Shown: piece after piece, positions 52,960-64,000 of the stretch
Layout: each line of letters opens with the position of its first letter
Position numbering within the stretch: position 1 is the stretch's first letter
NCBI GenBank assembly: GCA_950295325.1
Contig: OX485805.1
Location: forward strand, 56,816,758-56,880,757
Length of the DNA stretch: 64,000 nucleotides
Direction of reading: 5' to 3'
From: Polytrichum commune
Taxonomy: Eukaryota; Streptophyta; Polytrichopsida; Polytrichales; Polytrichaceae
Made by a program: the position numbers and the translations under genes
Notes under the pieces: model-generated
What the model was told of the DNA's origin: nothing
The model's input: the letters and a program-made list of their open reading frames with translations, nothing else
The model's database searches: none

Positions 52960-55650
52960 GAATCTCATGTAAGCAAGGATTCTTGCAAAACCTAAGGATT
53001 GCTCTGGAGAGTTAGAGCATACTTAAAATCTTCTAAAGCTACAAGCTGCCATGAGGAAGAATTGACAATTCAGGAGGTATGTGTATTAGGTTACTCAACA
53101 GGAGTTGTATTTTCCTCTGCAGTCGGTTTCTGAACTCTGGAGGGTTGAATATCATCTCAAGAAGACCAAGCTTCAGAAAATCCAACTGAGCTCAACAAAA
53201 GTGTTTGTTACCACACAAACAGCAAGCAAGTCATGCTTTGAAGAAATACTTTAACAAAATCAGCAATGCTCTGAAGAAAGGGATGGTGTTTTAATAACTT
53301 CTACAGCTACAAGCTACGATGGAGAATATAATGGACAAATGCCAAAGTCAATTACGTTCACCAACAGTAGAAATAGTTGTCCTCTCCGGCTGCTTCTACA
53401 AAGAATGGAGGGTGTCAAGTGTTGACAATGTTGTTCTACTCTCTAGATTAGGAGCAAGCCTACAAAGACTTTTGACAAGTTCTATGAGTTTTGTACTTCT
53501 TCTAGCCTTGAAATCGATCTATCTAAGACTAAAATCATGATCTTTGGTTTCAACAAAAGGAAACCAAGAGGCGTTTGACCTACAAGGACCAAATTGAGAT
53601 CACCCATGAGTATAAATACCTTGGGATTGATTTTTATGCACATTATTACTTTTAGCCATCTAGTAAAAGGTGAGGCATCACAAGTATGAAAGCCTTGATG
53701 GGAACTTTAAGGAAAATTACGGTAGTCAGAGTTACATGTTGGGAATTCAAATCCCATCTATTCAAGGCGTTGGTGCTTCCTACTTTCATGTATGGCACCA
53801 AAATTTGAGCATGAAACTTGAAAAACTCTCATTGGAGAGTCTTCAAAAAGGGCATGAAGATGCACAGGATGACTCACGTCAAAGTGTGTTATTCGAGCAC
53901 TTATCATATATGTTACTCAAATTCGGAGAAATTCCTATACAATTATACGCTCTCAAGCTTACTATGGGCTTTCAACAACAACTCACCCACGTATCCCCTC
54001 TTGGTTAGTCTGGAACGCAACCCACTATCCCGACACCTAGCCGACACTATCCAGACACCTGACACAAATCGACATCAATGTGGAAGACATCATGGGGTTT
54101 ACCTCATTGGGAAGCCCATGACAAGCCAACCACACTGAAAACAACATATGATGATATCAAGGAAGTTTTTCTTGCTAAAGAGTGGAACTCTTTCCATCTC
54201 TCTAAGAAGAAACTGGATTACCTCCACCTTGAGATGGGTTGTTGTTATGAAATGTTGCATTTGCTATTATGTGAGTTGTACTTGAAGCAACCATGGACTC
54301 CACCACAACACAAGATCCATTGTTGCCTACCACACCTTGAACCATAGACTTGCCATTGAAACTAGACGATAGACAATTATTCCTATCTCTAGACATACTA
54401 GACTATGCCACTTTTGCTCCCATAATGCAGTTGAAAATGAGGCATATTTCATGTTGGAATGTCCACTATAATTCCCCATTAGAGATAAGTTTCCATGACT
54501 GTTTGAGAATGTAGTTCCAAGGAGCCTCAAGTCTTCTTGTCAAATAGACCACCAAGTTGACATTAGCCTCTATCTCACGGAGGCTACCACACTTCGCCAC
54601 TCTAGAAAATTAGCTGGTTTGAAACCACCCTGATGTGCTTCCATACCCATAAGCATTTTCAGCTTCCCAGACTTCAAATCAATTTCATTTCAAGTTCATA
54701 ACAGCAAATGCAACATCAACATCACTCTCTGATAAGATTGGTAGTCTTGCACATCAAATCTCCTGTAAGAGCATCACAAGGGCTCCTCCACAGGAATACA
54801 ATCCTGAAGATAGGGCCGAAGCTTTGAAATCTTATGTCTGTAACTACAAGTTCCGAAGGAGACTCAACAGTTGACAAAGATAGAATTTAGGGTTTGACAG
54901 AACCGTCCAAAGGTGAAGACGATGACAGGAACAAAATAAGAGTGCACATCTCATGGAGCATATACTTTCCTTTCGGTAGTGCTATAAACAGAGGACCGAT
55001 ATTTGTTGTCTTTTCGATCGCTTTTGAGAAGGGTGAAGAGGAGCAAATCATTTTCCAAATTACCTTGATGAGTTTCTACATACAGCAATTGCAACATCAC
55101 TGTCCCTCTGACAAACTTAATTGCCTTGCACAACAACATGTCATCTGACAGCACCCGAGAGTTTCTTGCACATATGCAGACGACGAGGAGTTGTGCTCTA
55201 AAGAAAGAACGATGCTTTGAAAGCTTCTACATCTACATGCTCCAAGGGAGAGTGGACTAGGTAGTGAGATGATAATTCAGAGTCAGGGCTTCAATGATGA
55301 ACCACAGTCGTGGCAAAGAACAGGTCACCAATGTAGCAAATCATCTTACAAATTGCCTTAATAATGAGTATTCTACATACAGAAAATGTAACGTCATCAT
55401 CCCTCTGACAAACTTCGTTGCCTTGCACAACAACAACACCTCATCTCACAGCAACCGAGGGTGGTTCGTGCACAAACACAAAACAAGGTCTGCTCTAGAG
55501 AGCGAACGATGCTCTGTAATCTTCTACAGCTACAAGCTACAAGCTACAAGAGAGTGTGGGCTAGATATCGAGATGAAAATTCAGGTTATGAATGTAACCT
55601 CGGCGTCCTTTCAATGATGAAGCACAGATGTCGCGAAGAACAGGTCCCCA
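52960..55650. repeat. Diverged ~300-bp repeat units flanking a LINE
   Basis: Units near 55,045-55,335 and 55,338-55,650 share CCCTCTGACAAACTT, TTGCCTTGCACAACAAC, CGATGCT and CTTCTACAGCTACA-type blocks (period about 300). More diverged relatives lie near 54,690-54,890 and 52,960-53,340. The LINE fragment sits between the outer and inner units. Confidence 0.55.
53410..54640 (+). mobile_element. 5'-truncated LINE (non-LTR retrotransposon), decayed
   Basis: The reading begins at the reverse-transcriptase catalytic motif, here SVDNVVLL where the family has an ADD core, and continues through LSKTKIMIFGFN and YKYLGIDF, thumb-like sequence (TFMYGT), then a zf-RVT-type segment with RLCHFCSHNAVENEA and LECP. 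It ends near LAGLKPP about 54,630. Endonuclease and most of the RT are absent, as expected of 5' truncation. Several frameshifts and stops, plus the Asp-to-Asn change in the catalytic motif, show it is dead. No poly(A) tail is clear. Confidence 0.75.
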
Positions 55651-55710
55651 ATACAGGGCAGACGGCGAATCAAAATGCTCCGTCCCTTTCAAGAAGAACA
55701 AGAGTTAGGG

Positions 55711-56823
55711 TTAAGCGGAGATCTCGGACGGGGTTTTAGTGACGAGAGACAGAGCGTGGACGCCATTCTGGAGCTCGTCCTTCAAGAGATCGTACACAAG
55801 CCGGTGCCGTTTCACGAGACTCCGCCCTTGGAAGCTCTCAGACACCACCTTCACATTGAAATGCGTCTCGGAAGAACCTTTCGGAGCGCCAGCGTGGCCA
55901 GCATGCTGGTATGAGACATCCTCCACCTCCAATTGCACAGGGGCTAACCCCTCCGTCAGCTTCTTCTGGATGGAGTCTTTCATCGTCGACATCTCCACCG
56001 CCGCCTCCGCAACCGGAGGTTGAACGGACGCCGCCTCTTGTTCAGGAACAGCTGCAGCTGGAGCCGACCCGCCGCCGCCCGAAACCGCCGAGGAGGATGA
56101 CAAAGACTTCGAAACCCCCTCGGTGAAACTCTGCAACGTCTTCTTCTGCATCAGCTTGAGCATGTTCAGAAAGCCGTTGTTCCGCGATGGCGTCAAGCTC
56201 TGCTTCAACCCTAGCATGTGCACGAAATCGGGGGTGACCTTAAGGACTTCCTCCACCGTCGCGCCGGACAGTCCCTCCACCAACAAGGCCGCCAAACCTT
56301 TCGTGAGTACCGAGTCAGATTGCGCTTGGAACCAAACCCTACGATCCTCGTCTAATCGACACACCACCCACACCTGCGACACACACCCTTCTACCTTGTT
56401 CTCCTTAGTGCAATACTCCTCCCCTAACGGACTCAGATTCTTCCCGTACCACAGCAACTGCTCGTACTTGGCCCGCGGCTCCTTCACTCCTTGAAACAAA
56501 CGCACAATCTCCTGCAGCTTCGACGGCAGCTCCTTCGTCGCCCCCGTTGTGGTTGCGGAACACCAAACCCTAACGCTCCTCGCCCTCTCCGCCCTCGCAA
56601 TTCCGTGCGCCTTACTTGGCACGGAGCAACAGATCCTTGACAATGAAGATTGGTGATTCCTAATGGCAGCACCGCCTAAAGAGACTATCCCTGTTGAAGA
56701 TGAGGAAGGAGAAGAAGAGATTACGGTGCCATGGCCATGTCCGCCATAGCTAGGGGATATCTTCTGCACATGAGCAGCATTTGGCAGGCTCACCACAGCA
56801 GAATTCATGGCTACCACCAACAT
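55711..56823 (-). CDS. Plastid SufE-BolA fusion (SufE1-type cysteine desulfurase activator)
   Basis: Activates the plastid cysteine desulfurase (NFS/SufS) for Fe-S cluster assembly; the BolA part is thought to work with monothiol glutaredoxins. A single exon of 370 residues. The ATG at 56,823 (MLVVAMNSAVVSLPN) is used; an in-frame ATG at 56,808 is an equally plausible start. Seen: a Ser/Arg/Ala-rich transit-peptide-like N-terminus (about 1-90), SufE domain (about 97-230) with the sulfur-accepting Cys147 in KVEGCVSQVW, a Gly/Ala/Pro linker (about 245-275), and BolA domain (about 280-366) with THFNVKVVSESFQGRSLVKR, RLVYDLLKDEL and GVHALSL. Stop TAA at 55,711. The order matches known plant SufE1 proteins. 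No defect seen. Confidence 0.95.
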   Translation of the reverse strand: MLVVAMNSAVVSLPNAAHVQKISPSYGGHGHGTVISSSPSSSSTGIVSLGGAAIRNHQSSLSRICCSVPSKAHGIARAERARSVRVWCSATTTGATKELPSKLQEIVRLFQGVKEPRAKYEQLLWYGKNLSPLGEEYCTKENKVEGCVSQVWVVCRLDEDRRVWFQAQSDSVLTKGLAALLVEGLSGATVEEVLKVTPDFVHMLGLKQSLTPSRNNGFLNMLKLMQKKTLQSFTEGVSKSLSSSSAVSGGGGSAPAAAVPEQEAASVQPPVAEAAVEMSTMKDSIQKKLTEGLAPVQLEVEDVSYQHAGHAGAPKGSSETHFNVKVVSESFQGRSLVKRHRLVYDLLKDELQNGVHALSLVTKTPSEISA

Positions 56824-57029
56824 ACAACAGAGATTTCCCAACTAAAAACCTTAGCTCCTCCGGCTACAACGGAATTGTAGTTCGAATTACTGATGAGCTA
56901 TTTGCTGCTACTTGGATGATTAGTGCACACATGCCAATCACTCAAATCACTCCATCAATCCAACTTGCCATCCTCAATCCATAGTACGTGCGTTCCAACT
57001 TACAAATGTCACCGGCAATGGCACGATGA

Positions 57030-57056
57030 TATATATATATATCTATATATACTTGG
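57030..57056 (-). promoter_or_regulatory. Possible TATA region of the SufE-BolA gene
   Basis: An AT repeat reads TATATATAGATATATATATA on the minus strand, about 210-230 bp upstream of the ATG. It could serve as a TATA element with a leader of roughly 180 bases, or be a plain microsatellite. Confidence 0.3.
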
Positions 57057-60000
57057 CATCCAACATCTAATCTATGCTCATTGTGAAGTGAACTTTATCA
57101 TCATCGTCATCAATGGTCATGAGCCTTAAGGCTGTACTCATGGTGTGGCGGTCAGGATCTTGCACACGCACCTGCAAACTGATAAAATTCTCCAACCTTG
57201 GTGTTGGTGTGAATTCCAATACATATGTCAGCAATCGGTGTTGTATGATCTTTTTGGGTGGGTTTTTGTGGGGTATTTTCCCATGACTTCGGTGGCAGAT
57301 TGGATTCGAGGGTGACTGGGATTGGATGAAAACGTGAATTATGGTAGTATGGGTCATGAGTAGCTGTATGTGCGAGTCTGGCGATCGGCTGAAACCCATT
57401 GTTTTACAACGCATACTACCTATTTACCAACCATTGCAATATTATAAAGTATTGTGCTGGCATTGGAACTGAGTCGTTGAATGAAGAATGGCTGGCAAGA
57501 GTGGGGAATTTATGAGTGATGAGGAAGGTTCACAACTGCTCGCCTGGTTGTCACGGTCTGTTTGTACCTTAACCCCTCGAGCCTTCACATTCCATTTTCG
57601 GGGCACCTCCAACACCACTGCTGAAGTTTTTTTATTGTGTTGAGAAAGTGTTTTTTTTTTAAATTATTATTATTATTATTTGATAAATCTAACCGTATGG
57701 ATGTGAACTAGACTATTGTATATTTTTTTTCTCAAAATTTGAAGTTAATTGGACGACATTTTCTAGGTCAGACGACATATGAACATGGCCTTCATCCAGG
57801 GGGCAGCTAGAGAAAGCTCTAAATTTTTGTTTGTTTTATGATCATTTCAGTCGGGGGATGTTAAACACCCCCCCCCACGAACTTTTTGGAGGTGGTAGAT
57901 TCGGGTAGGGGCAGCTGCCTAGAGAGAAACCAAAATTTTATGGACCTGACCGAAAACTTTTGCCCGCCTGCCCGACTTCGAAAAAATTATTGCCCTTGCA
58001 TTCTTGAAGGCCACTTATCCACTAATCCCATATTGAGTACACTTCACCTTCAAGGTCCAAAATCCAATGTATATGTTCACTTCCATCGAGTAAATAAGCA
58101 ATTGATTGAGATTTCATTGTCAAAGTGAAACCGTCAACAAAGCATATAATAAACTTGGAAAATAAAAAATATTACAAAACGCTCACTAGCATTGAGGTTA
58201 TAATTTTTGTAACTTGCCATTGAAAGGGTCTTTGTCATTCTTAAAATGTAACTAAATTTTTATTGTTTTATTGTTTTATTTTACCTTCTACTTTCACAAA
58301 GTATTTATACGAATTTAAACCAATTAAGTGTGATTTAATGTAATTAGGTCTAATTAATTTTTATTAATCCTAATTAATCCAAATTAAATTTGAAAGTATG
58401 CTTACCAAATTAATTAAGCCTAATCAATCATAGAATATATTTACCAAAATTAATCAATCATAAAATATATTTACAAGAAAGTTGGAAACTTTGTCATAAC
58501 ATGTTATATGAATGACATACGAGCCACTCCCAAAATTTAGGGTCTTTTTGAACAAATCTAGATGAAGTCCGTCACCCTCAAACTTCGAGGGGCCACATGA
58601 GGTCATTTTGGGAGATTACCCCGTTTTCACAGAGCCATCAACATGTGCACTAAGTTTTTTCCCAAATCCCTCTGGTCAAATTATGCACAACTGTCACCTT
58701 ACCCTAAGGGGGAAAAAAAACCAAACCCACCCAAATTGGGCATCATGTGTGAAAGATATTGGCTCCTACATTTGAGCAACAAATGAATCTGCCTTCCAAA
58801 ACAAGCAATGCCAACCTAACAAAAAAAACAAATCCTACATCCGTGGAGCATGAGGTTTTTATATGTTATTTTGGTCCACAAGGCAGTGGGCAACACCCTA
58901 CACCAGACACTACCTTTCCATCAACATAAATCACAACCTAGTGAGTCACAAACCCCAGTAGAGTATTAGGTGGCGACCCATTTCGGGTTGCTTAGCATTT
59001 AAGGGTTAAGTCGGACAACTTCCTGGGATTTGCCAAGCTTTTTCCATGCATCACCGGAGTTGAAAGTTGCAGTAATACTTTCTTAAAATTTTCTATTTAT
59101 TTTTTATTTTTTTCCCCATTGGATGCTTGGATGAAAACATGGGTTGTGATGACGATGCAGGAGGCATTGTGAGTTACCGTGATGACGATTACGAGTCAGC
59201 AGTGAACCCTAATTTCATGGTTATGACTTTTTGCTGCCGTTTTGACAATAATCGATGCGGCTTCCGGCTCATAAGCTTTGGAATAATCACAAGGCTGTTG
59301 ACATGAGAGTTTGATCGAACATCAAGTTGACTAGATCTAGAGAGTTGAAGGTTGCTTATAGAGAGAACCATTGCTACGGTTCAAGAATGGGTTTTCAATT
59401 CCAAGGTATTGGATGGCTTTGTGTAGACTATGCTCGTGAATTGCGTTCCATACATAGTTGAGATTTCTTTTTCATAGCATATTAAGCTTACGTGAGATTC
59501 GTATGTTTGTCCAAGGGGTGAACCAAAGTTTTGGGACTTTTAGCATGTGGGTTCACGTATGGGGTGTTTATTGTGATTTACATGTCTTATGGAGCAACGG
59601 AATATGTGTGAAAATTTACAATAAGGACATTTGTATATAAGATTATAGAAAGTTAGGTAGGGTTTAAGTTGGAGACACTCATCCAACATCTCCACATTTC
59701 ATCCAATTTATGTATGGTTCATCCACCGTCATCGCCCATCCCCAACCTGACACTCTAGGGTTTGGGGTTTGGTTTCCATATTTCAAGGGGTCTAGAGTAA
59801 GGGTGAATGATTGGAGGAAATCGGGGTGAGGGAGAGAATCTACCACTTGGGATGTAGTGTGAGAGAGCATATTTTCCCGTCAAATATTCGAGGCCTAGTT
59901 TTTGCACATTTTTCTTTCTTTATACATGACGCATGCTTTAGAAGGGTGTAATGGCTCTCAAAAATCGAGAGGAAAAATACGAGGCATGATACACCCACCC

Positions 60001-62039
60001 TTAAGCCTTATATATACTTGTAGGAACTAAGAGTTGAAGCATCCCTCAACTAGTTCTCAGACATATAGGTAATTGGCTCTCCCTCCATGCCTTTGGGGTG
60101 AACTAAGTGTTTTTAACTAATGGTCATTACTTACGAGATAAGAACATCGTGTAAAACCATAGTCCCAACCAGTGGGTAACTCCCTTTTACCATTTAGAAC
60201 TATTGGATCTCCTAGGGTGGAGTCCTTTAGTCTTACAAATAATAAAATCTAGTAGGAATTAGAGATAGCAAAGGCAACTAATAAATATATACATGTTACA
60301 AAGGGTGCACGATTGGGACATTTTGTCATGTTCTTGAACTGCACATGAATGAATTGCTTTGGCTTGGGTATTGGGAATGAAAAGAACAAATTTTCATTTG
60401 GCTAAATATCACAAATTTTATACGTAAATTTGGGATTCCTATTATTAAAAGAAGAAGAAAAAGAAAAATAACTAGATCGACATTAGAAGATGGCTAAGGG
60501 AGGACGCATGGGAACCATGCCACGGGAGGCCATGCCATCACTATCGCCATCATGTGGCTTTGCCACATAGGTGTTCGATGGCCACAACGACCCCTAGCCC
60601 ATATATGAGTGGACAAATAACAACATGGTTAGATCTCTCTCTCTCTCTCCTTGCCAACTCTTGCTAAGGTTCATTGTTTTCCCTTGCCAATGCTTCTAAC
60701 CTTGTCTACATAGTGTTCACCGCAATGCACCTAGTTTGTTCCCACTTTTGCCATGTTTGTAGTATGGCATGTACGCATGCACTTGGGATAGGGACAAAGC
60801 ATTGAAGCATGGAGGAATCACACATTAAAGGTTGAAATAGGGGAATGGGCAATGTCATGTTGCCTTAAATTTTCTGTATTATGTGAATCACAATCATGCT
60901 TTTGGGATGCTCTCATCCTTCACCATTTATTTCTATCTTTTTCACTTATGGAAGTTGCAACAACTACAAATGAACACAAACTTATTTGAGGTGTGGCCAC
61001 GATGCTAGCATATATGCTAAATTTTAGTGCCCAACATGTCCATTGCACATGGGCGCAAGCACGGTCAAATACATAACTCTATTACCCTGCATAAGTTTAA
61101 GTGAAAGTAGTTCAAAATTATGTACTAACTTTGAATTTTTTGAAGGAAAAAATAATAAACATTTGAAAAACACATTGATTTACAAAGCCAAGCATTTTAT
61201 ATTGACAAAAGAAATTTCAAGAAAAGCCTACATATTTTAGACGATGGTACACGTAGTGTGGAAGTAGGCATATTGAACACATAATTATCTAAAATATGTT
61301 TGAAACATGATAAAAGCATATTAAAATGATATCTTTCTAGAAAAATTTGTAATGGTGCCCTCAATTTTTATAGTTAATTCAAAGAATATGAAAAAACATC
61401 CGACTCCAAAATATTGAAGGTCATGAAATCTATGTCCACAACCAGTTTCAACCATGGGGAGGTCACTCCATTGTCAAGTTGACACCACGTGTGAACAAAG
61501 TTTGCTACCACTATATTACATGCCATACATAATTTTAAAATTTATGATATTTCTTCTACATATACATAACCATTGATAATATCTTTTTTTATATAGATTT
61601 TTTTGAAATTTTTAGTCATCTTCATTTTTGTAGTAATTTTTTTAATTTCAATTTTGCATCATTCTAGGTAGAAATGGTATGTTTAATTAAAGAGACAGAT
61701 TATCAAATTTAGTCTCCATTTTCTACTATGTAATAGGGACCGTGTATATCTACTCATGAAAAAAGTTGATAAAATTTTGACCCATTTTGGTGATATTTTA
61801 TTTAAAAAGTAGGATTTTTTACATGTAAAGTGTTTGCACGTGGTCCAACTTTACAATGGAGTGACGTCTTCGTGGTTTCAACCATTACATTTTGAGTAGT
61901 GCTTTTGATAGTAAGTTTTAAAGATCTCATCTTGATATTTTATATTTAAATATATCATTTCGACATTTTATATCCAAATATCTCATCTCGACATTTTGCA
62001 CCCTAGTGCAGAAAAAACATGCTTTTCTATAGATGGTGT
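57057..62039. other. No gene recognised
   Basis: Intergenic sequence, AT-rich with T runs and ATT repeats (57,661-57,680), a C run near 57,866 and TC repeats near 60,634-60,648. ORFs here are short and without recognised domains. Confidence 0.45.
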
Positions 62040-62960
62040 TAACGTCTTCAAAGTTGTTGTTGAAGAATTACTCTTTGCTACCCACAGTAACCGCAATCGC
62101 CTTATTGGCTCCCTACCTCTTAGTGCTTCCTTTACTAGTTAAGCTATTGGTTATTGGATGACAATTCGACTGCTACATTCTAATGGTCCCATGACTGGTA
62201 GACCCATCCCTATTGTAACCAAGTTGTATCTAATTCGATAAGATTACTGGTCGGGATCCCTACACTGGCTTGCTACTGGTCTAATTCTGTTATCGCTATT
62301 ATTGGGCACTTCCTTATACACTTCAACTACCGGCCAATTCGCTTTCTCTTTCCAATACCTTATTTCCAATAACTGACATCATTTCTTTTACACGATACCC
62401 CCTTCCTTGCATGCTAAGTTTTCTAGTCAACCATAAATGTTGGGAATATCTAACTAACTATTCCAACCTTGAGTACTGAATCAATAGCCCCCTTTCCTAC
62501 CGTGGTTATTACCGTCCTTGCTTCTAGATGCCAACTTTTTCATCGACCACCTATCACCTTGGAAACCCCAACTCTATGAATATCTCAACATTCATCTAGG
62601 ATTTGGTGCTAACACCTACCATTTAGCATATAAAAATACTACTCTCTACCTCCAATTGTATCTCAACCTTGTATAATTCTTGGACCCAACACCTTGTTAG
62701 CATGATTGACCTTACTGCTAGGTTAAGATCCTTGAAATGGCTAACATCATACAGAATGATCATAACTCACCATATAATCTTTATTCAGGGTACATATACT
62801 CACAATAAGGGTTTCCAACAACTATCTTCTACTCTTATCTAAACTTCCTTCTTCTAGTTCTAACCACACTTTCAATAGTGGCTTTGCTTCACTAATATCT
62901 TCTACCTTATCCTTATCTAGATGCTAACCCTAATGCTTACTGGTTAATTCGATTTCCTTG
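62040..62960. other. Pyrimidine-biased block of unknown origin
   Basis: About 900 bp where the plus strand is visibly rich in C and T and poor in G compared with both flanks, with scattered CTACC/CCTTA-like motifs. No coding frame, terminal repeats or RNA signals were found. Confidence 0.35.
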
Positions 62961-63301
62961 GATAATTTAAAAAAAAACAATTTCAATCAATCTACTATTA
63001 ACAATTGTTGCTCATGTGTGACCTCATAATTGCAAGAGAATTGCACTCCTTTCACGGTCAACAATCATGTTGTGCAAAATGGTTAACATGGTCGTGGTCA
63101 TTATGTCCCCTTTCCCCCCGGTTGAAGAAATTGAAAATTGAAGCAATTTTTGCACCTATTTTCAGTGCCTATCCAAAGAGGTGGCTGGATATTACTAAGT
63201 CAACTTACACATTGGAGACCAAAGGCCAAGACATCCTTTGTAATATGTGAATTGGACGAAAAAAATATCTTGGCTTATACCATGAATGTGGCATGTGCAT
63301 C

Positions 63302-63590
63302 CACTAGTGAAAAAGTGTGCCCCCAAAAAACTATAGCGGAAATTGGTTGTGGTTCTTTTGACTAGCCCGATTTGTAGTCGCTAAACGACTATAGATTTAT
63401 CTTTTTCGTTTTTTTACTATAATTTTGAACATTTTGGGGCGTGTAATAAACCATTGGAAAGATATTTTAAAGAAGTTTCCAACCATGCATTAAAAGCCCC
63501 CAAATTCCTAAAATTTTAGTCGCTAAACCAAAAAAACAAATTTGCAGTCGTTTAGCGACTACAAATTTTTGGCAAAATTTTCTACTAGTG
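63302..63590. mobile_element. Non-autonomous CACTA (En/Spm) element
   Basis: It begins CACTAGTGAAAAAGTG and ends TTTTCTACTAGTG (reverse complement CACTAGTAGAAAA). A 3-bp duplication ATC flanks both sides (63,299-63,301 and 63,591-63,593), as expected for CACTA. Subterminal TAGTCGCTAAACGACTA near the left and AGTCGTTTAGCGACTA near the right form palindromic repeats. 289 bp, non-coding. Confidence 0.9.
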
Positions 63591-63593
63591 ATC

Positions 63594-64000
63594 TTGGGGC
63601 CCGCCGCATGGGGTGCAACTTATGTAAGTTTTAATTTATAGCAATTGCAAAGGACTTCAATCATGTGTGAAGGGAGCAGTTGCATGTGCCAAATGTCGAA
63701 CTTAAGTTTTTTTTTGCAATTGTCATTTATGAAAGTTGTTTTGTTTCCACTTATGTGGTTTGTTTTGTGTGTAGATTTGATGTGTGCTGTATAGAACATG
63801 CTTTTTGTGACCAGGGTGCAAACCCCACGTGACTTTGATATACTCTACTTGAGTCTTGAAGCTTGCTTATTGATATTAGTCAACCCCCCTTTTTTCTTAA
63901 GATCGATGCACGGATTTTGATGTCTTGCAATGTTTTTCATCATGTTCTTGGTGATTGGTAGCCAACTATAATAAACAATGTTTGTACAGGAGGCTACCTA
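63594..64000. other. No gene recognised
   Basis: Intergenic sequence to the right edge; nothing supported. Confidence 0.45.

Noticed and set aside
55675-56494. Plus-strand frames opposite SufE-BolA
   Set aside because: Antisense shadows of the GC-rich minus-strand gene.
57067-57414. 115-codon minus-strand frame upstream of SufE-BolA
   Set aside because: No domain, composition like non-coding flanks, and an Asp run from a GAT repeat.

Overview
This window reads as nuclear DNA of a land plant. It is AT-rich and gene-poor, its genes carry GT-AG introns of about 0.1 to 1.8 kb, and it holds plant-specific families: a SnRK1-type kinase, a GRF-interacting factor, and a plastid SufE fused to BolA. 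The SNH domain of the GRF-interacting factor and the divergence of the kinase suggest a seed-free lineage (bryophyte, lycophyte or fern). That placement is an inference; no species is claimed.

Layout. 0.5-7.1 kb (minus): ten exons of a SnRK1 alpha-type kinase gene; its last exon probably lies beyond the left edge. 7.1-9.3 kb: its GC-richer upstream region, with a local tandem duplication. 9.3-45.8 kb: no host gene recognised; the space is filled with DNA-transposon remnants. The centrepiece is a 3.84 kb PIF/Harbinger transposon (25,201-29,038) with both terminal inverted repeats, a TAA target duplication and two convergent, decayed genes. Around it lie three families of short elements with Harbinger-like ends and TAA/TTA duplications. 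A separate family has ends beginning ACTACACTAAAT that are themselves palindromic. There are also SINE-like tRNA-derived pieces and a 390-bp tandem array. 45.8-49.4 kb (plus): a four-exon GRF-interacting factor gene (GIF/AN3 type) with a 250-bp tandem repeat in its first intron. 50.2 kb (plus): an intact tRNA-Lys(CUU). 50.8-55.7 kb: more short elements, a 45-bp repeat, a roughly 300-bp repeat array and a 5'-truncated LINE. 55.7-56.8 kb (minus): an intronless SufE-BolA gene. 57-64 kb: no gene recognised; one non-autonomous CACTA element near the right edge.

The three protein genes are unrelated housekeeping or regulatory functions (energy-stress kinase, growth co-activator, plastid Fe-S assembly) and do not form a pathway cluster. 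The most notable biology is the transposon record: target duplications readable at both ends, a paralogous empty site, a nested insertion, and junctions resembling excision footprints in a tandem array.
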